Origin: an uncultured Bacteroidota bacterium
GTDB lineage: Bacteria > Bacteroidota > Bacteroidia > Bacteroidales > Bacteroidaceae
DNA: 64,000 nucleotides
Assembly: GCA_947168315.1 (NCBI GenBank)
Contig: CAMVLL010000003.1
Span: 1-64,000, forward strand
Direction: 5' to 3'
This document shows positions 7,788-17,162 of this stretch, piece by piece. The translations under genes and the position numbers were made by a program. Numbering within the stretch: the stretch's first letter is position 1; the number at the start of each line of letters is the position of its first letter. The notes under the pieces are model-generated. The model was not told the origin of the DNA, ran no database searches, and saw nothing but the letters and a program-made list of their open reading frames with translations.

Positions 7788-8966
7788 TTATTTCAGGAAC
7801 CGGTCGGCAAATTTGATGAATTGATTCCAGTCGTAAGGCATGGCTCCGTGTCCACCAGAGCGAACATGATAAGCGATGTATCCTTTATCCATGGCATTAT
7901 CGACTGTCGGTTGGTCTTCACAACCTATACCAGCCAAGCCGTATAAAGCATATACCGGTTCTGCACCTTTCCCTGCTAAAAATTCACCCTTAGGATCTCC
8001 CCATGTATCTTCTACAGCAGTAGCCAAATAAATAGGACGCGGAGCACAAAGGGCAATGACAGAGTGTTGATCAAAAGGCATATATTGCTCTCTCAGACTG
8101 AACTGTTGGAAATTATCACAAGTCCAATGAGGAAATTCATTATTCATTGACCAAACGGTTTCACCTATCATGCGGCGTGACAAAGCTCCTCCACCGCATC
8201 CTGAGTTAACAGGAAAGACAACCGCGAACCGTCTGTCTTGTGCCGCAGCCCAAAGGGCAGCCTTCCCCAAACGAGAGATACCTAAAACGGCCACTTTTTT
8301 TGCATCGACTTGTGCATCATTCTGGAAATAATCCATCAAGCGACTGGCTTCCCATGCCCAAGCGGCCAGACTTCCCCATTCGTTAGGACGACGATAAACT
8401 TGTTTATCATTATAATAGGCAGAAATCAAGCCATCCGTAAATGATTCCTTCCTATCTGGAGCTGCTTCAAACGTATTTAAGATCGCAACTCCGTAGCCAT
8501 GTTCAAGAAAAAGATCAGAAGGATACATCTGATTCATAAACCCCCAACCGAAGATCATAAAGAGAGGAACAGGACCTTTCGCATTATTTGGTATTACCAG
8601 CTCGGCATGTGTGAGCGGTCCCGCCTCATTCTTATCCGTCAAATAAAGTGTGATATTTTTCTTGGTGTATTTCCCTTGGAAATTCGCATCAACAATTTCA
8701 ACCTTGTATTCCAATGGATGTTCCAAGACAGGCGCATGTCCATACATATAGGTCTTCACGATATCCAGCAGTTCCGGGCGACGATACTTCTCCCATTCTT
8801 CAGCAGAAGTAACAACATGTCCGTTCTCACACAACAAAGGATCCGGCAGCGTATATGCAGGAATCTTACTCTCATCATAATTACGTGTCCATTCTTTCTT
8901 TATATCCTGTGACTGAACCGTCAATGTCAGGAAAGAAACAATCAATAAATAAAGTGCTTTTTTCAT
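7788..8966 (-). CDS. CE15-type glucuronoyl esterase, secreted
   Basis: The family cleaves ester bonds between glucuronic acid of plant xylan and lignin or methanol. The 392-residue protein has a signal peptide (cut near residue 19), the CE15 nucleophile motif GISRLGK with Ser231, the SGCGG turn, APRPIYL, and catalytic His373 in SGGHG. The usual acid in PxESG is replaced by Asn254; E319/D320 in VEDTWGDP after the next strand is at the alternative acid position known for bacterial CE15 enzymes. It lies 32 bp downstream of the GH76 gene and is probably cotranscribed with it. The family call is strong; the substrate is inferred. Confidence 0.85.
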   Translation of the reverse strand: MKKALYLLIVSFLTLTVQSQDIKKEWTRNYDESKIPAYTLPDPLLCENGHVVTSAEEWEKYRRPELLDIVKTYMYGHAPVLEHPLEYKVEIVDANFQGKYTKKNITLYLTDKNEAGPLTHAELVIPNNAKGPVPLFMIFGWGFMNQMYPSDLFLEHGYGVAILNTFEAAPDRKESFTDGLISAYYNDKQVYRRPNEWGSLAAWAWEASRLMDYFQNDAQVDAKKVAVLGISRLGKAALWAAAQDRRFAVVFPVNSGCGGGALSRRMIGETVWSMNNEFPHWTCDNFQQFSLREQYMPFDQHSVIALCAPRPIYLATAVEDTWGDPKGEFLAGKGAEPVYALYGLAGIGCEDQPTVDNAMDKGYIAYHVRSGGHGAMPYDWNQFIKFADRFLK

Positions 8967-8998
8967 AATATCAGTATAATTAATTCTTGAAATTCATG

Positions 8999-10180
8999 TT
9001 AGTTTACTTCTTTCATCACGCACATAGCCTCCATGAGCATGCATCCACTCAGTTGAGGGGTTAGGTTTGCGATTTCATCTTTGGTCAAAGCTTTGTGCCA
9101 ACTGCCGCTGTAAAGCATCGTCTGATGGTTTAGTCCTTGCTCGACCATAATCTTTGCCAGTCCTGTCAGATAATCATGAAACTCCTTTCGGATAGTTTTG
9201 TCCAACGCCTCCTCATTAATTAAGCGCACAAAGTAACGGAAGAAGATGCCATGGAACAATCCACCATCACCATGCGTGGCATCCGACAAAGCCCCACCAT
9301 GATTCGACATATTCCGGATAACATAATAGGAAGCTTTGACTGCGTCGCTCAGATATTGCTGATCACCCGTCAGTTTATACAACTCATGAGCGGCACCGAT
9401 AAACGTTCCTTGGTTATAAGTAAATACGGAGTGGTTCACCTTACCATTCTGTCCGATATTATCATTTACTGCTCCTGTCTCTTCGTCAAACAAGGTCTTT
9501 CTCTCCCATGAATAAATTTGTTGTGCCTTTTTCAGATAATCAGCCGACTGACTATCCTCATGCGAGGTCTTTCCAAACTGTGCCAATCGAGCTGCGATAA
9601 TAGCCGCTGGACCATTTGAGCAAGCGTTCTTTGATTTTTGTACATCCACTTTCCACGTGATGCCACCATACCAGGGAGCCTCATCATCCGGTCCCCAAGT
9701 AGGCCAGATCCATTGATTGAACATCTGCTTCGCCTTTTCGAGATAAGTCGTATTGGAAGTTGTCTCATACATCCGCAGTTGAGTGAGCACAATCCACTCC
9801 ATGTCGTCCACATAGACGTTCCACCATGGATCTTCTTCTCGTCCTGAAGGGTTATATTTCGGAGCGCCCTCCCACCATTTAGGATAGAAGTCGAGGTATT
9901 TCTTATCGCCTGTACGCAAGTAAGCGTCGATGATCACATCCATGGCATGAGCTTGAGGCCAATAATGCTCCGTCGTCATATAGGCCATCTGACTTTGATA
10001 ATTGAAATAATAGCGTCCAGGTGTCTCTTTGAAGCTATCGCCCCAGAAATTCTGAATCAGTGCCTTCACCATTCCATCAGCCATTGCCGGCCACCTACTA
10101 TACGATTGTTCTTCGGATGATTTAGAACATGAACAGCATAAAACGCCGACCATTACAAGGATAAATCCGAACCTTTTCAT
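8999..10180 (-). CDS. GH76-family glycoside hydrolase, lipoprotein (alpha-1,6-mannanase type)
   Basis: GH76 enzymes cut alpha-1,6-mannan, for example the yeast mannan backbone. The 393-residue protein has a lipoprotein signal (CCSCSK), and the catalytic Asp pair is seen as YVDDMEW with D125-D126. The surrounding WWNVYVDD, GGITWK and (alpha/alpha)6-type Trp-rich motifs fit the family, and the length is usual. It is the first gene of a GH76-CE15 unit. A -7 box (TATATTTG) lies on the minus strand at 10198-10205. A GH76 next to a CE15 esterase rather than in a mannan locus is unusual, so the true substrate may differ. Confidence 0.82.
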   Translation of the reverse strand: MKRFGFILVMVGVLCCSCSKSSEEQSYSRWPAMADGMVKALIQNFWGDSFKETPGRYYFNYQSQMAYMTTEHYWPQAHAMDVIIDAYLRTGDKKYLDFYPKWWEGAPKYNPSGREEDPWWNVYVDDMEWIVLTQLRMYETTSNTTYLEKAKQMFNQWIWPTWGPDDEAPWYGGITWKVDVQKSKNACSNGPAAIIAARLAQFGKTSHEDSQSADYLKKAQQIYSWERKTLFDEETGAVNDNIGQNGKVNHSVFTYNQGTFIGAAHELYKLTGDQQYLSDAVKASYYVIRNMSNHGGALSDATHGDGGLFHGIFFRYFVRLINEEALDKTIRKEFHDYLTGLAKIMVEQGLNHQTMLYSGSWHKALTKDEIANLTPQLSGCMLMEAMCVMKEVN

Positions 10181-10197
10181 TTTGAGTATATTTTTTA

Positions 10198-10205
10198 CAA
10201 ATATA
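10198..10205 (-). promoter_or_regulatory. -7 box for the GH76-CE15 unit
   Basis: TATATTTG on the minus strand, 18 bp upstream of the ATG at 10180. No matching TTG is evident at -33, so the gene may need an activator. Confidence 0.45.
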
Positions 10206-10289
10206 ACATTAATCGTAATACTTTTATTCTTTTATTCAAACTATTCGTAAACAATTGTTTCATTTTACCGACATAACCATTCTTTCTTT

Positions 10290-10319
10290 TTGCAACTTCT
10301 GATATTTTGTATACTTTTG
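10290..10319 (+). promoter_or_regulatory. Promoter for the DPP-IV-like peptidase gene
   Basis: TTG at 10290-10292 and TACTTTTG at 10312-10319 are 19 bp apart. The ATG follows 29 bp after the -7 box. Confidence 0.65.
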
Positions 10320-10348
10320 TTTGCAAAGAGTTCTAAAAACGAAAATGT

Positions 10349-12781
10349 ATGAAAAAGGTTCATTTGATTTTCTTGATGACCATCTGTTTCATGATGGCCA
10401 ATTCAATGAAAGCACAAGACAGATTGCCTGAATACCTCCAGGCTGAAAAGTTCACTCAGGAGAAACTGAGCACCATGTTGTTCTCAACGGCCGTTGATCC
10501 ACACTGGTTCCAACAAGGGAACAACTTTTGGTATCAATATAAAACCAGCGAAGGAACGTTCTGGTATGTTGTCAACCCCGCTTCCCGTTCAAAAGAACTC
10601 CTATTCGACCGTGAAGAACTGGCAGCACAACTAACTGAAATTGTGCAGGATCCGTTTGAGGCTCATCAATTGCCTATCCAGAACTTGAAAGCCAAGGAAG
10701 ACGGACGAACCTTTACTTTCGAGGTACAATCCACAAAGGACGCCAAACCCAAAAAAGATGAGAAAGACAAAGGGAAAACGAAAAAAGAAATTTTCTATTT
10801 CTCGTACGACTATCCTACCCGCAAACTTACTCATCTGAAAGATAAGGAAGAAGAGCCGAAACGTCTCACCTGGGGTTTGGTTTCTCCGGATAAGCAAACT
10901 GTGGTTTATGCCAAGGACTTGAACCTTTACAAGATGAGTTATGCCGATTATGAGAAAGCCAAGAAGAACGAAAAGGATTCGACCATCGTTGAAATCCAAT
11001 TGACCACCGACGGTGTGAAAGACTTCGGATATGGCGCTCCTTATAGTTTGTTGAATACCGACACCCTTTGTGATGGTAAGCGGAAAAGTGTTTACGGCTC
11101 ATGGTCGCCCGACTCCCGCTATTTCGTGACCACCTTGGAAGACGAACGTGCTGTTAAAGAGTTATGGGTTATCAATTCGATGGCTCAGCCTCGTCCAACC
11201 CTCGAGACCTACAAATACCAGATGCCGGGTGAAAAAGAGGCTCCTATCGAACATCTTTACCTGTTCGATATGCAGAACAACACACGCAAGGAAATCAAGA
11301 CCGACGCATATAAAGATCAAACCATCAGCGTTCAGAGCAAACAGTTACTGCAGAAACAACGCGATATGGATGAACGCCCGATGGTATGGCTGGGTGATAA
11401 TAACCGTTTCTTCGTCACCCGTAGTAGCCGTGACCTCTACCGCATCGACGTGTGTACATATACCATCGGACAAGACTCTATCGTCCCTATTATCAAGGAA
11501 CGGATGAATACTTATCAGGAAACACGCCGCTTGCATGCCTTGAACAACGGAAAAGAACTGATACAGTGGAGTGAACGTGACGGATGGGCTCACCTCTATC
11601 TCTATGACGATAAAGGTAATCTGAAGAATCGTATCACCAAAGGGCCATGGCATGTGGAGAATGTGCTGAAGGTGGATGAAAAAAGTCGTACCATCTATTT
11701 CACGGCTTGCGGAAAGAATCAAGGTGAGAACCCCTATTATATCCATTTGTATCGGGTGAACTTGGACGGAAGTGGACTGAGACAACTTACACAGACCGAC
11801 TTCTTCCACCAATCAGAAGTGGATGATGAGGCACGTTTCATTGTCGACAACTATTCTCGCGTCAATACCATTCCAACAGCTGTTGTTTTAGATAACAATG
11901 GCAATAAGGTGATGACCCTTCAGGAGAGCGACTTCTCACAACTCTTCGCTAATGGCTATAAATTCCCAGAACTCTTCACGGTGAAAGCCGCAGATGGTGT
12001 AACCGATCTCTACGGAGTGATGTACAAACCTTTTAACTTCGATTCGACCAAGGTCTATCCTATCGTGGATTATGTCTATCCAGGTCCACAAGTAGAGGCA
12101 GTGAACTATCCGTTCACACGTATGACTCCTCGTACCGACCGTTTGGCACAAGCTGGCTTCATCGTCATCACCGTCGGACAACGTGGCGGTCACCCAAGTC
12201 GTTCGAAGTGGTATCATAACTGGGGATATGGCAATATGCGGGACTATCCGTTGGCCGATCATAAGTATGCTATCGAACAATTAGCGAATCGCTATTCGTT
12301 CATCGATATAGATAAGGTAGGTATCCACGGACATTCCGGTGGTGGATTCATGAGTACAGCCGCCATCTGCCAGTACCCTGATTTCTTCAAGGTTGCTGTT
12401 TCCTGTGCAGGTAACCATGATAATAATATCTACAACCGTTGGTGGAGTGAGACTCACCACGGTGTGAAGGAACAAATTACGGAGAAGGGAGACACTACCT
12501 TTGTTTATAAGATTGCTACAAACCCACAGATTGCGAAACAGCTGAAAGGACACTTGTTGCTGATTCACGGAGATATCGACAACAATGTACATCCAGGAAA
12601 TACCATTCGCGTGGTAGATGCATTGATTCGCGCAGGAAAACGCTTCGACATGCTGATCCTACCTCAACAGCGCCACGGCTTTGGTGACATGAACGAGTAC
12701 TTCTACTGGAGATTAGTAGATTACTTCTCTGAACATCTACGTGGAAAGAGCGAGAAAACCGTGGATATACCGAAACGGTAG
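10349..12781 (+). CDS. S9 family peptidase, dipeptidyl peptidase IV-like
   Basis: This exported 810-residue serine peptidase has a signal peptide (cut after MKAQ, about residue 22), an N-terminal beta-propeller region (about 40-540) and a C-terminal alpha/beta hydrolase domain. The catalytic triad is visible: Ser663 in GHSGGG, Asp744 in HGDIDNNV and His776 in QQRHGFG. DPP-IV enzymes remove X-Pro or X-Ala dipeptides from peptides in the periplasm. The nucleophile motif has Gly where many relatives have Tyr (GxSYGG). It is a single-gene unit with its own promoter and a strong terminator at 12800-12846. Confidence 0.9.
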   Translation: MKKVHLIFLMTICFMMANSMKAQDRLPEYLQAEKFTQEKLSTMLFSTAVDPHWFQQGNNFWYQYKTSEGTFWYVVNPASRSKELLFDREELAAQLTEIVQDPFEAHQLPIQNLKAKEDGRTFTFEVQSTKDAKPKKDEKDKGKTKKEIFYFSYDYPTRKLTHLKDKEEEPKRLTWGLVSPDKQTVVYAKDLNLYKMSYADYEKAKKNEKDSTIVEIQLTTDGVKDFGYGAPYSLLNTDTLCDGKRKSVYGSWSPDSRYFVTTLEDERAVKELWVINSMAQPRPTLETYKYQMPGEKEAPIEHLYLFDMQNNTRKEIKTDAYKDQTISVQSKQLLQKQRDMDERPMVWLGDNNRFFVTRSSRDLYRIDVCTYTIGQDSIVPIIKERMNTYQETRRLHALNNGKELIQWSERDGWAHLYLYDDKGNLKNRITKGPWHVENVLKVDEKSRTIYFTACGKNQGENPYYIHLYRVNLDGSGLRQLTQTDFFHQSEVDDEARFIVDNYSRVNTIPTAVVLDNNGNKVMTLQESDFSQLFANGYKFPELFTVKAADGVTDLYGVMYKPFNFDSTKVYPIVDYVYPGPQVEAVNYPFTRMTPRTDRLAQAGFIVITVGQRGGHPSRSKWYHNWGYGNMRDYPLADHKYAIEQLANRYSFIDIDKVGIHGHSGGGFMSTAAICQYPDFFKVAVSCAGNHDNNIYNRWWSETHHGVKEQITEKGDTTFVYKIATNPQIAKQLKGHLLLIHGDIDNNVHPGNTIRVVDALIRAGKRFDMLILPQQRHGFGDMNEYFYWRLVDYFSEHLRGKSEKTVDIPKR

Positions 12782-12799
12782 TAATTAACTATAACGAGA

Positions 12800-12846
12800 A
12801 CGGGAACGATAACTGGCATATACCTTGGTTATCGTTCCCGTTTTTG
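12800..12846 (+). terminator. Strong rho-independent terminator after the S9 peptidase gene
   Basis: Perfect 14-bp arms (ACGGGAACGATAAC at 12800-12813 and its complement at 12828-12841) around a 14-base loop, followed by T5. It separates the peptidase gene from the convergent esterase operon. Confidence 0.9.
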
Positions 12847-12857
12847 TTATCGTTCAA

Positions 12858-13718
12858 TTAGAAAGACCGCAGCCAAGCCCTCAGGTCACCTAACATCTCC
12901 AAGTGATACCTGAAGTTTTCGTTGATACCCCATCCATGCTCACCTGTGGCATAGATGTGGAGAGTAGCTGAAACATGGTGCTTTTTCAAGGCTTCATAAT
13001 ACTTAGTAGAATGCAAAGGAGAGACTAGTGAATCGTCATCCGATAAACCGATGAAAGCTCTTGGCGTATCTTCCCTTACTTGCAGTTCATTGCTATAAAG
13101 GTTCAACTGCTCCTGACTAGGATTCTTGCCCAGGAACTGCTCGTAGCACCAAAGGATGGTGATTGAAGGATCCGCAGAAATCAAAGGATACATACAGATC
13201 TGGAAGTCTGGCCGCTCTGAACGGTCCTTCCAATGAGTAGAAACGGTAGAGGTCAGATGTCCTCCTGCCGAAAATCCCATGACACCCACATTGTTCGGAT
13301 CGATATTCCACTCGGCAGCATGAGCCCGAACCAAACGTATAGCCTCGAAAACATCCGACTGCGGAACCTCACAATGACCGTAAGGCAAGCGATACTTCAC
13401 CACGATGGTGGCAATGTCATTCCCTAAAAAGAATTCTGCCCACTCATGACCTTCATAGTCCAGACAAAGCATCGTATATCCACCTCCAGGTAATACGAGG
13501 ACAGCCTTTGTCGGGGCCGACACATTTTGTGGAAGATAGACAGAAATGCTTGGCTTGTAGTTACGTTTGGCATCATCGTAGCCTTGAGATTCCATTCCAT
13601 TCGAGTTTGGAAGTCCATCCTGCCATAGGTCGATGTTGATTAGTTTGACAGATGTTTTTTGAGCCTGAACACCCATACCAACCATCATGAGCATACAAAA
13701 TAAAATCAGCTTTTTCAT
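12858..13718 (-). CDS. Secreted alpha/beta hydrolase, carbohydrate-esterase type
   Basis: The 286-residue protein has a signal peptide (cut near QAQ, residue 20), an oxyanion-hole motif LPGGGY (76-81), nucleophile Ser150 in GFSAGG, an acid in LSDDDS (227-229) and His261 in GEHGWG. This pattern fits the esterase group that includes bacterial acetylxylan and acyl-sugar esterases. It is the last gene of a leftward operon behind the GH78 gene (17 bp gap), so it probably removes acetyl or other esters from a rhamnose-containing glycan. The exact ester is not readable from sequence. Confidence 0.8.
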   Translation of the reverse strand: MKKLILFCMLMMVGMGVQAQKTSVKLINIDLWQDGLPNSNGMESQGYDDAKRNYKPSISVYLPQNVSAPTKAVLVLPGGGYTMLCLDYEGHEWAEFFLGNDIATIVVKYRLPYGHCEVPQSDVFEAIRLVRAHAAEWNIDPNNVGVMGFSAGGHLTSTVSTHWKDRSERPDFQICMYPLISADPSITILWCYEQFLGKNPSQEQLNLYSNELQVREDTPRAFIGLSDDDSLVSPLHSTKYYEALKKHHVSATLHIYATGEHGWGINENFRYHLEMLGDLRAWLRSF

Positions 13719-13735
13719 ATCTATAATTTTTAAAT

Positions 13736-16126
13736 CTATTTCTTTACAAAATCAATCTTGTTAGTTCCATCCTCCAAAGTCAAGGTATTGCCTTCCCAAA
13801 TGAAAGTACCCGTCAGTCCAACAGGTAGGATGACCTCGCCAACCAACTTCTTACCCTTTTGTTGCAAGGATACTGTGATTAGTCCTTTAGGGTGAGGTAC
13901 TTTTCCCTCCACTTTTTGGAGAACACCCAAATGTGGAGCAACTTTAACCGACTTAAAACCAGCCTCAGCAGGCTCCACTCCACATACAGTTGCGAGGAAA
14001 TCAATCAAAGGACTGGCACTCCATGCATGACAATCCGAACGGGTAGGTTCCGGATTCTCAGCAAAAGTAGTCAAACCAATGCTCAACATATCCTTCCATG
14101 GCTGTAACATCGAAGTATAATCCTCGGACAATCCCACTTTCTTCAAGGCTCTGAAGAGGTAGAAACGATAGTAGAAGGTTGCCTGTATAAGCGATGGGTC
14201 AGTATTCAGCTTATGGAAGAGAGCTACTTGCTTATCTTGAGGTACGGCATCCGAGAGGATACCCATAATATTCACATGCTGACTGTAACTGCTACCAGCC
14301 AAGTCATCAGCCAGCTCTTGTTTGGCTGCGTCCCAACAATGGTTCCATACCATCTGTCCCAACGAAACAGCCTGATGCTCATAATACGTTGCCAGATGTT
14401 CATCTCCGAAGGCACGCAACAGTTCGGCAGCATCCTTTAGAGCATAAGCATACTGCAATGTCAGGATAGCAGAGCCACCTTCCTTCGATGCTTTATGTGT
14501 TCCGCCCAACGGAGCATTATTATCCCACGGCCATTCCTTCGGCCAGTCGATGAAATTCCAATGCGGTAACGCACCCAACACACCCGTCCGTGGATCTATC
14601 TTATCGTCAAACCAAGCCAATACAGTCTTGATTCCAGGGATGCACGACCTCACAAAATCAGGGTCATCACGATACATCCAATAATCGTGTACCATATTCA
14701 CCCAGTATAAAGAGAACGGAGGAATCATCTGCGGTGTACGACTCGGATAACGGCTGGCGGTGATACCTTCGTAGGTACGGGAATAATCAAACATCTTGAT
14801 AGCTTTCCGCATCAAACGGTCGTCACCATCTACATATAAAGAGATTAATGCTTGGATACGTGTGTCTCCGATATATTGCAATTGTTCATAGAACGGACAA
14901 TCGAAATAGGTCTCGTTGGCACAAAGACGGGCGGTGCGCCAGCCAACTTCCCAAATCTTGCTGAGTTCAGGATCATTGCTAACGAAACTGCCGTTCTCTT
15001 TGAACGGATAAGCCGTATACATACCATAGAGATCGTTCAACACCAATGGCTCATCCTTCGTCATGATGTCGAGTTGCAGGTATCGATAGGTGCGGAACCA
15101 GAGTGGACGAAACAGACGTCGGTCGCCGCCATCCGGATAATAGATATCTGTAAAACTCTTGATCTCACGTCCCTCTATATCGTTGCGGTTTCCTTTATTC
15201 CAAGCTTCCTTATATAAAGCCTCACCATAGCGTACACGAATCTCACTTCCTTTGCCCTTCGAAACAATCAGTTCGGGATAAGCATTGGTAAGGAAGGTTT
15301 GGTCAATCAAAATAGAGACTTTCTTATTGGCAGGGACGGTCACTTGAGTCTTTCCTTGCAAAAAGGCATCCGGAACAGCAATGCCTTCTGTACGACGAAT
15401 GGTCTTCATCCGTAACAAGGCATCCTCCATCAAAGGAATATCTCGCGGACAAAGTACCCAGTCATAGCCAGTGCCCATGCCATACAACTGACCTTGTCCA
15501 AGTTGCTGGGCATTTTTCCATGCCTGATCATCGTAAGCTGACTGTTCCCATCCCCATGGATAAGTATCTCCTTGGACTATATCAGCAGCACCGGTATCCT
15601 CACGGCCTTGGATTGATGGAGCATAAGCCTGATTCTGATAGACTTTCCAACTACCATCGGTATTCACCAATGCTTCTGTCTCAGTATTTCCCTGAAGAAT
15701 GAAACCAGTACGGAGGGTCATCTGTGCCCCAGGTGCAAATGTTCCGCCATTCCATACTAGGGCGGCAATGGTGTTATCACCGGCTTTCAGCAAAGAAGCG
15801 ATGTCTACCGTCTCGAAGTACCAGTGACTAATATCTCCTCGTGCAGGACCGTAACATACCGGTTGTCCGTTTACAAACAGACGATAACGGTTATCAGCGG
15901 ATACGTTTACTACGAACGATGATGGTGCCTGATTCAGATGGAACGTCTTACGGAAGTGATACACCCCATAATCAGATGCTGAGGCTCCCGGACAAGCAAT
16001 CCAGTTAGCTTTCCACTTTTGTGCCAAAATTTCTGGAGCAGGTATAGCCTCGTAAGGGTTATTCTCGGCTACAGCAGCACAGAAAAAGCTACAACAAATT
16101 ATTGCAAGCAAAAACAGTTTCTTCAT
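13736..16126 (-). CDS. GH78-family alpha-L-rhamnosidase, secreted
   Basis: The start at 16126 (MKKLFLL) is chosen because it gives a clean signal peptide and lies 1 bp after the kinase stop. The 796-residue protein has N-terminal beta-sandwich modules (about 35-330), the (alpha/alpha)6 catalytic domain (about 350-690) and a C-terminal beta-sandwich. The GH78 acid cluster is intact: D409, E414 and D421 in the DCP-x-x-E-x-x-x-x-x-G-D region; the Arg common in DCPxRxE is Tyr here, as in a common Bacteroidota subgroup. It releases terminal rhamnose from pectin-like or other glycans. Neighbours are a sugar kinase upstream and an esterase downstream. Confidence 0.87.
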   Translation of the reverse strand: MKKLFLLAIICCSFFCAAVAENNPYEAIPAPEILAQKWKANWIACPGASASDYGVYHFRKTFHLNQAPSSFVVNVSADNRYRLFVNGQPVCYGPARGDISHWYFETVDIASLLKAGDNTIAALVWNGGTFAPGAQMTLRTGFILQGNTETEALVNTDGSWKVYQNQAYAPSIQGREDTGAADIVQGDTYPWGWEQSAYDDQAWKNAQQLGQGQLYGMGTGYDWVLCPRDIPLMEDALLRMKTIRRTEGIAVPDAFLQGKTQVTVPANKKVSILIDQTFLTNAYPELIVSKGKGSEIRVRYGEALYKEAWNKGNRNDIEGREIKSFTDIYYPDGGDRRLFRPLWFRTYRYLQLDIMTKDEPLVLNDLYGMYTAYPFKENGSFVSNDPELSKIWEVGWRTARLCANETYFDCPFYEQLQYIGDTRIQALISLYVDGDDRLMRKAIKMFDYSRTYEGITASRYPSRTPQMIPPFSLYWVNMVHDYWMYRDDPDFVRSCIPGIKTVLAWFDDKIDPRTGVLGALPHWNFIDWPKEWPWDNNAPLGGTHKASKEGGSAILTLQYAYALKDAAELLRAFGDEHLATYYEHQAVSLGQMVWNHCWDAAKQELADDLAGSSYSQHVNIMGILSDAVPQDKQVALFHKLNTDPSLIQATFYYRFYLFRALKKVGLSEDYTSMLQPWKDMLSIGLTTFAENPEPTRSDCHAWSASPLIDFLATVCGVEPAEAGFKSVKVAPHLGVLQKVEGKVPHPKGLITVSLQQKGKKLVGEVILPVGLTGTFIWEGNTLTLEDGTNKIDFVKK

Positions 16127-16127
16127 C

Positions 16128-16973
16128 CTATTTCTTTTTATAATAATCAATCAAGCCATCCAATGGATCGCGTAAGATAATACCTATCTGCATTCCTTTT
16201 TCTTGCAGCCCGTCACGAAGGATATCCTTGAAAACGCAGGCGACAGAGCCAACAGCATTAAAAACATATTCCTGATAGTTCTCGTAATGTGATACAACGT
16301 TCCGAAAGAAATCCTCGAAAGCAGCCCGCACCAACAAACAGATATCATCGTGCTGTATGGCTTCCTCGTCGATTACCTTGCAAAGGCTAGCACAGAATCG
16401 GTTTGGCATTGGCTCCTTATAAACCTTGCGAATAATCTCATCGTCAGTCATCTGCAAGAAGTTCTTGATTCTCCTACATGTATCAAGAGATAACTCTTTC
16501 CGCAAGTATCCCCGAAGGAGGTTACGTCCAATATAAGCACCACTCCCCTCATCACCAAGGATAAATCCCAACGAGCTGACACGATGAGCCACCTTTTCTC
16601 CATCATAGACACAAGTATTCATACCCGTTCCGAGAATGGCAATGAAGCCTCGCCCATCACCTAGCAACGCTTTGCAGGCACCGATAAGGTCCGATTTTGC
16701 CACAACGGTACTTACTTGAGGAAAAACTCGCCGCAACACATTCCCCATCAACGGTTCCAAGAGAGGAAGGATGCCCGCTCCATAGAAATACACCTCACTA
16801 ACAGCTTCCCGCCTCAACGATGAAGGGAAGACTGCAGTCATATCTGTGACCATCTCCTCCTCGGAAAGGTATGCCGGATTGTATCCTTTACTAGTAAAAC
16901 GGACCACATCCCCATTATCCAGGATGCAACCCCAACTTGTCTTAGTCGAACCACTGTCTGCTACAACTTTCAT
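16128..16973 (-). CDS. BadF/BadG-type ATPase, N-acetylglucosamine-kinase-like
   Basis: The 281-residue protein starts with MKVVADSGSTKTSW, the phosphate-1 loop (D-S-G-S-T-K) of the ASKHA kinase fold, and has a second glycine-rich loop ILGTGMNTC near residue 115 and LGDEGSG near 140. Longer N-terminal extensions in the same frame are not convincing, so the start at 16973 is used. Relatives in Bacteroidota are annotated as N-acetylglucosamine kinases; the acceptor here is unproven. It heads the operon with GH78 and the esterase, with a 1-bp gap to GH78. Confidence 0.78.
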   Translation of the reverse strand: MKVVADSGSTKTSWGCILDNGDVVRFTSKGYNPAYLSEEEMVTDMTAVFPSSLRREAVSEVYFYGAGILPLLEPLMGNVLRRVFPQVSTVVAKSDLIGACKALLGDGRGFIAILGTGMNTCVYDGEKVAHRVSSLGFILGDEGSGAYIGRNLLRGYLRKELSLDTCRRIKNFLQMTDDEIIRKVYKEPMPNRFCASLCKVIDEEAIQHDDICLLVRAAFEDFFRNVVSHYENYQEYVFNAVGSVACVFKDILRDGLQEKGMQIGIILRDPLDGLIDYYKKK

Positions 16974-17094
16974 AATCTTTTTATTTAAGGCGAATTTAAT
17001 AAAAAGCATTGAATAATATCTTGTCTTCTGCAAAAAACTTTGGAACGACAAATCCATCCATGTGGATTTTGGAGTTTTCTATTGTGAAATATGG

Positions 17095-17139
17095 ATAAAA
17101 AAATCAGTCACCCCTACCCTAATTGGGAGGAATGACTGA
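17095..17139 (-). terminator. Terminator after the head-GIN gene
   Basis: On the minus strand, TCAGTCA and TGACTGA arms (17133-17139 and 17104-17110) enclose a pairing CCTCCC/GGG-rich interior and are followed by seven T. Confidence 0.85.
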
Positions 17140-17162
17140 ACGTTTTTAAATTCAAGGTTTAC

